Shown: positions 1 through 9,204, counted from the first letter of the stretch. The stretch: DNA of 64,000 nt from Paraburkholderia fungorum (GCF_003610895.1 NZ_MCAS01000045.1:186001-250000); one strand, 5' to 3'. Notes: a model not told the origin generated them from the sequence alone. A program made the numbers and translations.

Positions 1-50
1 CGAGGCAGTGGTTGACTGAGCCAGGCTCACAAACCACGGTGCAAAAATCT

Positions 51-127
51 GGAGCGGTAGTTCAGTTGGTTAGAATACCGGCCTGTCACGCCGGGGGTCG
101 CGGGTTCGAGTCCCGTCCGCTCCGCCA
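51..127 (+). tRNA. tRNA-Asp (anticodon GTC)
   Basis: A 77-nt cloverleaf with the 3' CCA encoded. The acceptor arms GGAGCGG and CCGCTCC pair, the T arm contains GGTTCGAGTCCC, and the anticodon loop CTGTCAC carries GTC at 85-87, which reads Asp codons GAC and GAT. A rho-independent terminator follows after 10 nt. No second tRNA is visible in the 50 nt upstream. Confidence 0.97.
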
Positions 128-137
128 GATTTTAGAA

Positions 138-168
138 AGCCCACTTCGAAAGAAGTGGGCTTTTTTTA
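138..168 (+). terminator. Rho-independent terminator of tRNA-Asp
   Basis: A perfect 9-bp stem (AGCCCACTT at 138-146, AAGTGGGCT at 153-161) with a 6-nt loop, followed by a run of T residues. It ends the tRNA transcript. Confidence 0.93.
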
Positions 169-279
169 TTCCCGCAGTGCTTCGCCTGGGCATCGTCCGG
201 GTATGCTCGGGACAAACAGCCATTGCCAGCGCGCGCGGCCTGTTTTACCGTTGACCCGACCCATCTTCGTCGTCCCGCC

Positions 280-744
280 ATGTTCGACCCAACCGAAGCT
301 CCGTCACCGTTTTATCTGCGTCAGGCCAGCATGGACGATTTCGAGTTCGCTGAGGCGCTGACCCGCAACAACATGGGCGGCTACTATCGCCGGCACCATC
401 TGGTCTGGCGTGGCGATCTCTTTCTCGGCAGCTGGCGCGAGTCGGAAAATTTCATTCTCGAAGTGGACGGCGAGCCGATCGGCGTGCTGCGCATCACGCA
501 AGAAGGCGATTCGCTGCATATCCGCGACGTGCAGATTGCCGAAGGGCATCGGCGGCTGGGCGCCGGCACGTATCTGCTCGACATGTCGCATCAGTGGGCG
601 CGTGAGCGTGGGCTGCATGAGTTGCAACTGCGCGTGTTCGTCGACAATCCTGCGGCACGGCTCTATCAACGCAAGGGGTACAAGCTGACCGGGCCGCGCC
701 TGGCGCAGCTCGGGGCAATCCGTCATCTGGCGCGGCGCGTCTGA
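280..744 (+). CDS. GNAT family N-acetyltransferase
   Basis: A 154-residue single-domain protein with the GNAT fold. The acetyl-CoA-binding segment is visible as IAEGHRRLGAGTYLL (the Q/RxxGxG/A loop), followed by the C-terminal VFVDNPAARLYQRKGYKLTG segment typical of the family. The substrate cannot be read from sequence. I chose the ATG at 280 because the upstream in-frame extension to 223 is arginine-rich and unlike the family. The gene stands alone between tRNA-Asp and a convergent AraC-type regulator. Acetyltransferase activity is secure from the family; the role is unknown. Confidence 0.85.
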   Translation: MFDPTEAPSPFYLRQASMDDFEFAEALTRNNMGGYYRRHHLVWRGDLFLGSWRESENFILEVDGEPIGVLRITQEGDSLHIRDVQIAEGHRRLGAGTYLLDMSHQWARERGLHELQLRVFVDNPAARLYQRKGYKLTGPRLAQLGAIRHLARRV

Positions 745-776
745 GCCGCTGTGGCAGGCCGTGACGCCTTACGCCG

Positions 777-1646
777 TCACTTTTGCGCGGTTTCTTCGTC
801 CGTCACTGAATCACTACGATCCGCAGTTTCCACGCGATGCTCGGCGCCACGCTCGATGAACGCGCGCGGACTTTCGCCGAATGCGCGCCGGAACATCGCC
901 GAGAACGCGCTTTGGCTCTGATAACCCAGTTCTTGCGCGACGTGAGAAAGCGGCCGCCCCTGACTCAATAACGGAATCGCCCGCGCGAGAATGGCCTGCT
1001 GACGCCATTGCGAAAAGCTCACGCCCAGTTCCTGACGAAACAGCCGTGCAATCGTGCGCGTGCTCGCACCGACGCTCGATGCCCATTGTTCGAGCGAGTC
1101 GCCGTGCGTCGGGTCGGCAATCACGGCCTCGCACAGCGCACGCAAGCGCTTTTCGTTGGGCATCGGCACGGATAGCGGCAGGGGCTCCGAGCGGGTCAGT
1201 TCGTCGAGCGCGAGCGCGCCGAGCAGTTGTTCGCGCGTTGCCGAAATGCCGGGCGTGTCGAGCGCGGCGATAACTTCGCGCAGCAGGTCCGATACTTCGA
1301 CCACGCGCGGCGTATCCAGTCCAGCCGGGACCGTGCTTTCGGTAATGTAGAGCGTGCGCAGAAAGGCGTCTTCGACCGCGACCACTTCGTGCGTCACATG
1401 CGGCGGGACCCAGATCGCGCGCGATGGCGGCACCATCCACGTCGTGCCGGTTGTCGCGACCCGCAGTACGCCGCGCGACGCATAGGCGACCTGCGCCCAC
1501 GCGTGTGTGTGCCGCGCGATACGCCAGCCCGACGGCATCAGCCGTGAGCGTACGCGAATCGGGTGCGCTTGCGTCGGCTGGAATTCGGACGGGATGTCGG
1601 CGAAACTGGTCTTGTTCAACTGGTCTGAATCAGCGGACGAATTCAT
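777..1646 (-). CDS. AraC family transcriptional regulator
   Basis: 289 residues. The N-terminal half (about 25-110) is a cupin-like sensor domain with HTHAWAQVAYASRGVL around residue 46 and PPHVTHEV near 81. The C-terminal half (about 165-280) is the AraC/XylS double helix-turn-helix, with SLEQWASSVGASTRTIARLF as the first helix pair and PLSHVAQELGYQSQSAFSAM as the second. It therefore probably binds DNA in response to a small ligand. It is divergent from rraA across about 220 bp, but its targets cannot be inferred from this window. Confidence 0.9.
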   Translation of the reverse strand: MNSSADSDQLNKTSFADIPSEFQPTQAHPIRVRSRLMPSGWRIARHTHAWAQVAYASRGVLRVATTGTTWMVPPSRAIWVPPHVTHEVVAVEDAFLRTLYITESTVPAGLDTPRVVEVSDLLREVIAALDTPGISATREQLLGALALDELTRSEPLPLSVPMPNEKRLRALCEAVIADPTHGDSLEQWASSVGASTRTIARLFRQELGVSFSQWRQQAILARAIPLLSQGRPLSHVAQELGYQSQSAFSAMFRRAFGESPRAFIERGAEHRVETADRSDSVTDEETAQK

Positions 1647-1864
1647 CTTGAAGATCGATCCAAGGGATGGAACTCAAAAAACACAGCGCCTGTGAGTATG
1701 AACCGATGAGCAGGACGCTTAAGCATGGCGCCTTCGGGTGCGCATTGAGGGAGCGCGGAGCTGGCCGCACAGGCCTGAAACCGCGGCGGGTTTCTCATTG
1801 TAGGTGTTGCGTCGGAATTGACGTTGCATAATGTCCCGATTGCACGGATGACGAGGAGAACCCC

Positions 1865-2359
1865 ATGAGCTCTGCAACCGCTGACTTGTGCGACGCGCAC
1901 GAGGATCAACTGGCGCTGGGCACGCTGCGTGTGCTCGAACCGGTCTTTCATCTGTTCAGCCGGGCCGAATCTTTCAGCGGCGAGGCGGTGACGCTCAAGG
2001 TGTTCGAAGACAACGCGCTCGTGCGCTCGACGCTGGAGGAGAAGGGCGCCGGCCGGGTGCTGGTGATCGACGGCGGCGGCAGCCTGCGTTGCGCGCTGGT
2101 CGGCGGCAACCTCGCGCAAATCGCCGAGCAGAATGGCTGGGCGGGCATCGTGCTGAATGGCTGCGTGCGCGATACGCTGGAGCTCAATGAGATCAATGTC
2201 GGCGTGGCGGCGTTGGCGACCTGCCCACGGCGTGGCCAGAAGCTCGGCACGGGTGAGCGCGACGTGCCGGTGCAACTGCCGGGCGCGCTGGTGCGTCCGG
2301 GCGAATGGATCTATGCGGATATCGACGGCGTGCTGGTGGCAAGCGCGCCACTGAACTGA
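1865..2359 (+). CDS. rraA: RraA family protein (regulator of RNase E activity / HMG-type aldolase fold)
   Basis: 164 residues, the usual RraA length. The family core is present: VLVIDGGGSLRCALVGGNLA, then GWAGIVLNGCVRDTLEL and the late GEWIYADIDGVLVA strand. In E. coli RraA binds RNase E and inhibits mRNA decay. Many proteins of this family instead have class II 4-hydroxy-4-methyl-2-oxoglutarate aldolase activity through the conserved Arg-Asp pair seen here in CVRD. The ATG at 1865 follows a good GAGGAG ribosome-binding site. Which of the two activities dominates cannot be settled from sequence. Confidence 0.9.
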   Translation: MSSATADLCDAHEDQLALGTLRVLEPVFHLFSRAESFSGEAVTLKVFEDNALVRSTLEEKGAGRVLVIDGGGSLRCALVGGNLAQIAEQNGWAGIVLNGCVRDTLELNEINVGVAALATCPRRGQKLGTGERDVPVQLPGALVRPGEWIYADIDGVLVASAPLN

Positions 2360-2414
2360 ATCCCCGGCAACAGCCGGGGCGAGCCGATGCCAACATCAAG
2401 GAGAACAAACGACG

Positions 2415-2816
2415 ATGCAGACCGTTTTCGTATACGGCACCTTGCGTGCCGGTGAAGTGAATGACCTTAGGGAGGCTGCGGCGCGCAACGAAATCGCCGC
2501 GCCGAATCTGCTCGGCACGGCCACGGTGCGTGGCCATCTGTTCGACTTCGGGCTGTATCCGGGCCTCGTGGTCGACGAAGCGGGCGTGGATGTGATGGGC
2601 GATGTCTACGAAATCGACGACGAGTTGGTGGCGGTGCTCGATGAGATTGAAGCGGTGTATCCCGGCGTCGAAGATCGTTTCCTCGCCCGGGAAGTGATGG
2701 TGAAAGTGGATGGCAACGTCGTGAATTGCCGCTTTTATCCGGTCGCGCCCAACGCGGTGAAGGGGCTTCCAGAAATCAGGTCGGGCGATTGGGTCGAGCA
2801 TCGCAGCAAGCGCTGA
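2415..2816 (+). CDS. Gamma-glutamylcyclotransferase-like (AIG2/GGCT) protein
   Basis: 133 residues with the hallmark glycine-rich loop VYGTLR at residues 6-11 and an acidic stretch VLDEIEAVYPG, in which Glu79 occupies the place of the general acid/base of the family. The beta-barrel spacing (DVYEIDDELVAVLDEIE) is typical. Members cleave gamma-glutamyl amines or peptides to 5-oxoproline, but many small bacterial members have unknown substrates. It starts 55 bp after rraA, with an AAGGAG-type site before ATG 2415, so the two are probably cotranscribed. Confidence 0.85.
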   Translation: MQTVFVYGTLRAGEVNDLREAAARNEIAAPNLLGTATVRGHLFDFGLYPGLVVDEAGVDVMGDVYEIDDELVAVLDEIEAVYPGVEDRFLAREVMVKVDGNVVNCRFYPVAPNAVKGLPEIRSGDWVEHRSKR

Positions 2817-2931
2817 GGGACTGCAAGGGCGGCCCACGCCGAGCGTATCGCGAGTACGTGGCCAACGCATCACGCGTACATCGCGAGTGCACGACAAGAG
2901 CAGGACAAGAGCGCGACACGCGCCCTGGCTG

Positions 2932-2970
2932 AAAAAAACGGCCCGGCAGGCATGCGCCTGTCGGGCCGTC
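2932..2970 (-). terminator. Rho-independent terminator downstream of aceB
   Basis: On the minus strand the hairpin ACGGCCCGACAGGCG...GCCTGCCGGGCCGT is followed by seven T residues (plus-strand A run at 2933-2939). It lies about 100 nt after the aceB stop codon and is oriented to end its transcript. Confidence 0.85.
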
Positions 2971-3073
2971 CGGTCGGTCAGCCTTGCGAGCCGGGCCGCT
3001 CTGTCATCTTGTGTGGCTGGGTGAAAGCGGGCCCGGTACGACGTCGTTTTGCTGATGCCTGAGGCGCGGAACC

Positions 3074-4684
3074 TCAGATTTCCTCGTACAGCGGCAGCGT
3101 CAGGAAGTCGGTGAACTGCTCCGACGTCGACATTTCGTCGAAGATTTGTGCAGCGCGGTCGTACGGCTGGGTATCGCCGCCGACGGCCTGCTTCACCTTG
3201 CCGAGTTCTTCCGCCGACAACGCGCGCACCAGCTCGGCCGTCACCTTGCGGCCGTCTTCGAGCTTGCCCTTCGGCGAGCGAATCCATTGCCACACTTGCG
3301 AGCGCGAGATTTCCGCGGTGGCGGCGTCTTCCATCAGGTTGTGAATCGGCACGCAGCCATTGCCCGCGAGCCACGAACCCAGGTAGTGAATGCCGACGTT
3401 GATGTTGTTGCGCAGACCGCCTTCGGTGATCGGCGCTTCCGGGCGGAAGTCCATCAGGTCGGCGGCGGCGACGAGCACGTCGTCGCGTTGTTTGCCGATC
3501 TGATTCGGCTTGTCGCCCAGCACCTTGACGAATTCTTCCATCGCGATCGGCACGAGACCCGGATGCGCGACCCAGCCCCCGTCGTAACCGTCGCCGGCAT
3601 CGCGCGCCTTATCCGAACGCACGCCGCCCATGGCCTTGTCGTTCGCCGCCGGGTCGTTCTTGATCGGGATCAGCGCGCTCATACCGCCGATTGCCGGGGC
3701 GTTGCGACGATGGCAGGTCTTCAGCAGCAGCAGCGCGTAGGCACGCATGAACGGCGAGGTCATCGTGATCTGCGAGCGGTCGGCGAGGCAGAAATCACGA
3801 TCGCTCTTGAACTTCTTGATCGCCGAGAAGATGTAATCCCAACGGCCGGCGTTCAGACCCGAGCTGTGCTCGCGCAACTCGTACAGGATCTCGTCCATTT
3901 CGAACGCGGCGACGATCGTTTCGATCAGCACGGTCGCGCGAATCGTGCCGCGCGGCACGCCGACGGCTTCCTGAGCGGCGAGGAAGATATCGTTCCACAG
4001 GCGCGCTTCCAGGTGGCTCTCCATCTTCGGCAGATAGAAGTAGGGCGCCGTGCCGCGCGCGACCTGTTCCTTCGCGTTGTGAACCATGAAGAGCGCGAAA
4101 TCGAAGATGCCGCCGGAGACACGCTTGCCGTCCACCGTCACATGCTTTTCGTCCAGATGCCAGCCGCGCGGGCGCACGATCAGCGTGGCGATCCTGTCGT
4201 TCAGTGTGTACGTCTTGCCGTTCTGTTCCAGCGAAATCGTGCGGCGCACCGCGTCCTTCAGATTGATGTGGCCGGTAATCTGGTTATCCCAGCTCGGCGC
4301 ATTCGAATCTTCGAAATCGGTCATGTACGAATCCGCGCCCGAATTCAGCGCGTTGATGATCATCTTGCGCTCAACCGGACCGGTAATTTCCACACGGCGG
4401 CATTGCAGATCTTGCGGCAGCGGCGCTATCTTCCAGTCGCCTTCACGCACGCTTTTTGTTTCGGCGAGGAAGTCAGGGCGCTCGCCGGCGTCGAGCCGTT
4501 TGGTGCGCTCGACACGCGCTTGCAGCAGCTGCTGACGGCGCGGCTCGAACGTGCGATGCAGCGCGGCGACGAGCTCGAGCGCTTCGCGGGTGAGGATTGC
4601 TTCATAGCCCGGCTTGATCTCAGCCGTGATTTCCATGCCCTGCGGCAACTGCAGCGATGACTGCGATGACAGCGGATTTGCCAT
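3074..4684 (-). CDS. aceB: Malate synthase A
   Basis: 536 residues, the normal length for malate synthase A. It condenses glyoxylate with acetyl-CoA to malate, the second step of the glyoxylate bypass, in the cytoplasm. The family signature REHSSGLNAGRWDYIF lies at residues 271-286; TVLIETIVAAFEMDEIL just before it supplies acidic active-site residues. I chose ATG 4684 (MANPLSSQ) because AAGGAG sits 6 nt upstream. An in-frame extension to 4771 would begin far from any ribosome-binding site. It lies 83 bp downstream of a haloacid-dehalogenase gene on the same strand, and its partner aceA is about 3 kb away. A terminator follows. Confidence 0.97.
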   Translation of the reverse strand: MANPLSSQSSLQLPQGMEITAEIKPGYEAILTREALELVAALHRTFEPRRQQLLQARVERTKRLDAGERPDFLAETKSVREGDWKIAPLPQDLQCRRVEITGPVERKMIINALNSGADSYMTDFEDSNAPSWDNQITGHINLKDAVRRTISLEQNGKTYTLNDRIATLIVRPRGWHLDEKHVTVDGKRVSGGIFDFALFMVHNAKEQVARGTAPYFYLPKMESHLEARLWNDIFLAAQEAVGVPRGTIRATVLIETIVAAFEMDEILYELREHSSGLNAGRWDYIFSAIKKFKSDRDFCLADRSQITMTSPFMRAYALLLLKTCHRRNAPAIGGMSALIPIKNDPAANDKAMGGVRSDKARDAGDGYDGGWVAHPGLVPIAMEEFVKVLGDKPNQIGKQRDDVLVAAADLMDFRPEAPITEGGLRNNINVGIHYLGSWLAGNGCVPIHNLMEDAATAEISRSQVWQWIRSPKGKLEDGRKVTAELVRALSAEELGKVKQAVGGDTQPYDRAAQIFDEMSTSEQFTDFLTLPLYEEI

Positions 4685-4767
4685 GGTTTCTCCTTGGTCG
4701 GTCAAATTGCAAAGATGCAAATGTTGAGATGCGGTTGAATTGCGTCGTGGAATCCAGTTGGTAGCGG

Positions 4768-5640
4768 TCATGCGCCAGGGCTGTGGCGCGTGCGGCTGCC
4801 ACCGGGATTGCCGGTGCTGCCCGTGCCGCCAGTGCGGCCGGGCGACGCGAGGGACTTCAGAAAAGCGAGCAGATCGTTCATGCTTCCGCCCGCGCCATGC
4901 GGCGTGACGCCCAGTTCTTCGGCTGGTGCGTTTTGCCGGTTAAGCCAGAAAGTGGTGAAGCCAAACCAGCTCGCGCCTGCCACGTCCCAGCCGTTCGACG
5001 ACACGAAGACGATTTCGCGCGGTTCGACGCCGAAGGCTTGCGTGCCGAGCGAATAAGCCGCGGGCGAGGGTTTGTAGGCGCGTGCGGTATCGACGGACAG
5101 AACATGGTCGAACAGACGCGTCATGCCCGCGCTTTTCACGGCGATGTCCAGCATTTGCGGATTGCCGTTCGAAAGGATCGCGAGACCGGGGCGGGCCGCT
5201 GTCTCCGGCGCAGCTTTGCCGCTCGTCGAGGCGGACGGGGTTGTGATCCCGCACGACGCCACCGGCGCCACCGGCGTGTCGCGCAACTGGCGCAGCGCGG
5301 GCACGGCATCGGGGAAAGCGGACAGGCACGCATATTCGTCCATCAAGCGCTTTTCCGCCGCGCGGCCCAGCGTGAGTTGCAGTTTCCTAGCAGCGAAGCG
5401 CAAGGCGTCGAGCGTGATGTCCCAGAACGGCCGGTAATGCGCGCCAGGTGCGCTGGCGGGATCGGCGAGGGTGCGCAGTTGCGTGTATTCGATCTGTTTT
5501 TGGCGCCACAACTGCGAGAGCGCGTCGCCCTGGCCCGGGAACATCTGCTCCGCGGCAGCGATCACCGAATGCACGTCGAAAAGCGTGCCGTATGCGTCGA
5601 AAATCACTGCTTTGGGGAAAAGTGTCGTTGTGGCCGACAT
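4768..5640 (-). CDS. Haloacid dehalogenase type II (HAD superfamily), with internal insertion
   Basis: 290 residues. HAD motif I is FDAYGTLFD with the nucleophile Asp15; DAYGT is the form typical of L-2-haloacid dehalogenases. Motif II is ILSNGNP near 155-161, motif III the lysine in RAYKPSPAAY, and motif IV VSSNGWDVAGASWFG. The enzyme would hydrolyse 2-haloalkanoic acids to 2-hydroxy acids. About 30 residues (roughly 121-151, rich in Pro, Ala, Thr and Ser) are inserted between the cap-domain helix ALRQLRD and GLAILSNG, where typical members have only a few. A Gly/Thr/Ser-rich tail ends the protein. It is divergent from a LysR regulator and upstream of aceB. Family sure, substrate inferred. 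Confidence 0.88.
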   Translation of the reverse strand: MSATTTLFPKAVIFDAYGTLFDVHSVIAAAEQMFPGQGDALSQLWRQKQIEYTQLRTLADPASAPGAHYRPFWDITLDALRFAARKLQLTLGRAAEKRLMDEYACLSAFPDAVPALRQLRDTPVAPVASCGITTPSASTSGKAAPETAARPGLAILSNGNPQMLDIAVKSAGMTRLFDHVLSVDTARAYKPSPAAYSLGTQAFGVEPREIVFVSSNGWDVAGASWFGFTTFWLNRQNAPAEELGVTPHGAGGSMNDLLAFLKSLASPGRTGGTGSTGNPGGSRTRHSPGA

Positions 5641-5707
5641 TGCCGTGCACTCCTATCAGAGGTCAGGACGGATTGTATTAGTGATGCTCCATGATAAAAA
5701 AGAGGCT

Positions 5708-5725
5708 AAAGATCACTTGATCTTT
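5708..5725. promoter_or_regulatory. Perfect 8+2+8 inverted repeat, candidate LysR operator
   Basis: AAAGATCA-CT-TGATCTTT is a perfect palindrome with a 2-bp spacer in the 175-bp region between the divergent dehalogenase and LysR genes. Its AT content is unlike the flanking DNA. Position and symmetry suggest a regulator-binding site, by inference only. Confidence 0.5.
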
Positions 5726-5815
5726 TACTTTCATCCACCTAATCTGACGCGCACCGACCACTTTCCCGCAATGCTCCCGAGGGAATTCCTTTGGGGCATT
5801 GCGGCTTCGCGACCC

Positions 5816-6718
5816 ATGGACCGTTTCAAGCAGATCGAGACTTTCGTCACCGTTGCGGCCAAGGGCAGTTTGTCCGCCGCGGCACTCGCCGAAGGCGTCG
5901 CGCCCGCCATCATCGGCCGCCGCATCGATGCGCTCGAAGAGCGCCTCGGCGTCAAACTGCTGGTACGCACCACGCGCAAGATCACGCTGACCTTCGAGGG
6001 CTCGGCGTTTCTCGAGGATTGCCAGCGCGTCATTCACGATATGCAGAACGCCGAGGCCAGCGTGTCGGCGGGCGGCGTGAAGGCGAGCGGCCATCTGCGG
6101 CTGTCGGCGCCGGCCGGATTTGGGCGCCGGCATGTTGCACCGCTGGTGCCTGCGTTCACCGTTGCACACCCGGACGTGTCGATCACGCTTGACCTGTCCG
6201 ACCGGCTGGTCGATCTGGTCAACGAGGGATTCGACTGTGCCGTGCGTCTGGGTGAGCTGCCGGATTCGTCGCTGGTGTCGCTCAAGCTCGGTGAGAACCG
6301 CCGCGTGTGCGTGGCGGCGCCGTCGTATCTGAGCCGGCGCGGCTCGCCGCACACGCTGGCCGATCTCGCGCACCACAACTGCCTCGCGCTCGGCGCAAGC
6401 GCCAATCAGCAGCGCGGCTGGATGTTCCAGCAGGGCGACAAGGTCGTGTCGATCAAGGTGTCCGGCACGATGGAATGCTCGGATGGCGCCGTGCTGCATG
6501 AGTGGTGCCTCGAGGGTTATGGGCTCGCCTGGCGCTCGTGGTGGGAAGTCGGTACGGATATCGCCGCAGGCCGGCTGGTTAGCGTGCTCGACGAGTTCGC
6601 CGCGCCGCCGATCGGCATCCACGCGGTGTTTCCCCAGCGCCGGCATTTGCCGCTGCGGGTTCGTCTGTTTCTGGACTTTCTCAAGCATACGTACGGCCAT
6701 CCCGATTACTGGAACTGA
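5816..6718 (+). CDS. LysR family transcriptional regulator
   Basis: 300 residues. The N-terminal winged helix-turn-helix (about 1-60) reads MDRFKQIETFVTVAAKGSLSAAALAEG, then IIGRRIDALEERLGVKLLVRTTRK, typical of LysR proteins of the CrgA type. The C-terminal substrate-binding domain (about 88-295) begins GHLRLSAPAGFGRRHVAPL. I chose ATG 5816; in-frame ATGs at 5684 and 5771 would add an N-terminal tail not seen in the family. It is divergent from the dehalogenase-aceB pair, so it is the natural candidate to control them, perhaps in response to an organic acid. The effector is unknown. Confidence 0.9.
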   Translation: MDRFKQIETFVTVAAKGSLSAAALAEGVAPAIIGRRIDALEERLGVKLLVRTTRKITLTFEGSAFLEDCQRVIHDMQNAEASVSAGGVKASGHLRLSAPAGFGRRHVAPLVPAFTVAHPDVSITLDLSDRLVDLVNEGFDCAVRLGELPDSSLVSLKLGENRRVCVAAPSYLSRRGSPHTLADLAHHNCLALGASANQQRGWMFQQGDKVVSIKVSGTMECSDGAVLHEWCLEGYGLAWRSWWEVGTDIAAGRLVSVLDEFAAPPIGIHAVFPQRRHLPLRVRLFLDFLKHTYGHPDYWN

Positions 6719-6942
6719 CACCGGTCGAGATGCTGCCTGGGTGCAGCCAGCACGCCACTGACAGCCTGCGCTCCAATGCAATACCGCCTCGCCCAATCGC
6801 CGCGCAGCGGGTTTCCGATATGCGGACAGACCCGCACGACGGCCTTGAGCTCATTTCTGCGACCTACAATCGATTGGAACGGCTTCTGGCCGATCGAGGG
6901 ACGCTGACGCCGCGCAGCACGAAGCCGGCGAAGGAGGACATC

Positions 6943-7377
6943 ATGTTCAGGCACATCCTGGTTCCGACCGATGGTTCCGACCTGTCACGTAAAGCGATAG
7001 ACGGCGCCATCGATCTCGCGCAGGCCGTTGGCGCTCGCGTTACCGCCTACGCCTGTCTGCCGCAATATCCGTACTCCCCGTTCTCCGACGTCGTGATCGA
7101 ACCGCCGGTCGAGTTTTTGCAGCGCAGCGAGCGTGAAGCACGGGTGCATCTGCGGGAAGTGGAGTTGGCCGCGCGCCGTGTCGGCGTCGCCTTCGACAGC
7201 CGTACCAGCGTGCATCCGGCGCCGTATCTCGGCATCATCGAAGCTGCGGAGCAGGGTGGCTGCGACGTGATTTTCATGGCTTCGCATGGGCGGCGCGGGC
7301 TTGGCAGCCTGCTGATCGGCAGCGAGACGCAGCGCGTCCTGACGCATACGAAGATTCCTGTGATCGTCTACCGCTAA
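6943..7377 (+). CDS. Universal stress protein (UspA family)
   Basis: 144 residues, one Usp domain. It begins MFRHILVPTDGSDLSRKA, with the first strand and the ATP-contacting Asp. It ends SHGRRGLGSLLIGSETQRVL, the glycine-rich phosphate-binding loop of ATP-binding Usp proteins, then a final VIVYR strand. A strong AAGGAGG site 5 nt before ATG 6943 fixes the start. Members act in the cytoplasm in stress survival. It is convergent with aceA; the 3' regions of the two genes probably overlap as antisense transcripts (see the terminators at 7421 and 7604). Confidence 0.93.
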   Translation: MFRHILVPTDGSDLSRKAIDGAIDLAQAVGARVTAYACLPQYPYSPFSDVVIEPPVEFLQRSEREARVHLREVELAARRVGVAFDSRTSVHPAPYLGIIEAAEQGGCDVIFMASHGRRGLGSLLIGSETQRVLTHTKIPVIVYR

Positions 7378-7420
7378 GCGGCCTGGGCGCAATTCGCGCC
7401 GCCGGCAGATATAGCGCTGC

Positions 7421-7452
7421 AAAAAAAACGCGCCGGCGATAAGGCCGGCGCG
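7421..7452 (-). terminator. Rho-independent terminator, minus strand (aceA side)
   Basis: A 9-bp GC stem (CGCGCCGGC at 7429-7437, GCCGGCGCG at 7444-7452) is preceded on the plus strand by eight A residues, which gives a U tract on the minus-strand transcript. It would end the aceA mRNA about 240 nt after the stop codon. Confidence 0.8.
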
Positions 7453-7539
7453 TCCTATGCTCGCCGCACAATGCGTTGTGCTGACTTTGTCTACGCTGGT
7501 CCCATGCAAGATGGTTGCTGTTGCCACCTCTCCCAGATT

Positions 7540-7630
7540 CCAGCCATCAGGGCAAACGGCGTACTCTCTCCGCAAGCCCTGATGGTTTCGCTCCTCCCTG
7601 ACGGCGGCCCTCTCACGGGGCCGCTTTTTC
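7540..7630 (+). ncRNA. Candidate double-hairpin small RNA with CU-rich loops
   Basis: A perfect 10-bp stem (CCATCAGGGC at 7544-7553 with GCCCTGATGG at 7576-7585) encloses a loop containing TACTCTCTC. A linker with TCCTCCC (7592-7598), complementary to Shine-Dalgarno sequences, follows. Then comes a terminator hairpin (7604-7610 with 7618-7624) and TTTTT. No open reading frame of interest covers it. The layout resembles short Burkholderia small RNAs with CU-rich single-stranded segments. I could not recognise a clear promoter, so it may instead be released from the 3' end of the usp transcript. Confidence 0.55.
7604..7629 (+). terminator. Rho-independent terminator, plus strand
   Basis: GCGGCCC (7604-7610) pairs with GGGCCGC (7618-7624), loop TCTCACG, followed by TTTTT. 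It ends the candidate small RNA and any transcript reading through from usp. Confidence 0.8.
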
Positions 7631-7692
7631 GTCTGCCTTGCCGTTCCTGCGATCAGACTTCGATATGACGTGACTCAAGTCGCTGATGCGGC

Positions 7693-8997
<1,305 letters not shown>

Positions 8998-9087
8998 GGT
9001 GTGCTCCTTGGTTGCCTGTAATGGATGGGGTGACTCTGTCTTCGTCGAAGCGTTTGGCCGCTTGAGGCGTTTCGTTTCGTGAAGTCT

Positions 9088-9116
9088 TATATAAGAGTCT
9101 AGGCAAATCGATTGTC
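9088..9116 (-). promoter_or_regulatory. Candidate aceA promoter
   Basis: On the minus strand a TATATA -10 element (plus 9088-9093, inside the palindrome CTTATATAAG) is preceded by GACAAT at a 17-bp spacing. The -35 match is weak, as expected for an activated promoter. Transcription would start about 85 nt before the aceA start codon. Confidence 0.4.
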
Positions 9117-9183
9117 GCGCAATAGCGGGCAAGAAGCGTTTTTTGAATATTTATTTTCGTTAAAAATCAATTCATTACGATCT

Positions 9184-9204
9184 ACGTTCCACATTGAGAA
9201 ACGT
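9184..9204. promoter_or_regulatory. Operator-like palindrome 1 upstream of aceA
   Basis: The 21-bp imperfect palindrome ACGTT-CCACATTGAGA-AACGT has perfect 5-bp outer arms. Its core TTCCACATTGAGAAA is nearly repeated at 9271-9285. The form is like IclR-family binding sites; this is inference. Confidence 0.5.

Noticed and set aside
1..50. A second tRNA upstream of tRNA-Asp
   Set aside because: No T arm or CCA end can be recognised in the first 50 nt.
4768..5640. Dehalogenase as a pseudogene
   Set aside because: The insertion is in frame and all four HAD motifs are intact.
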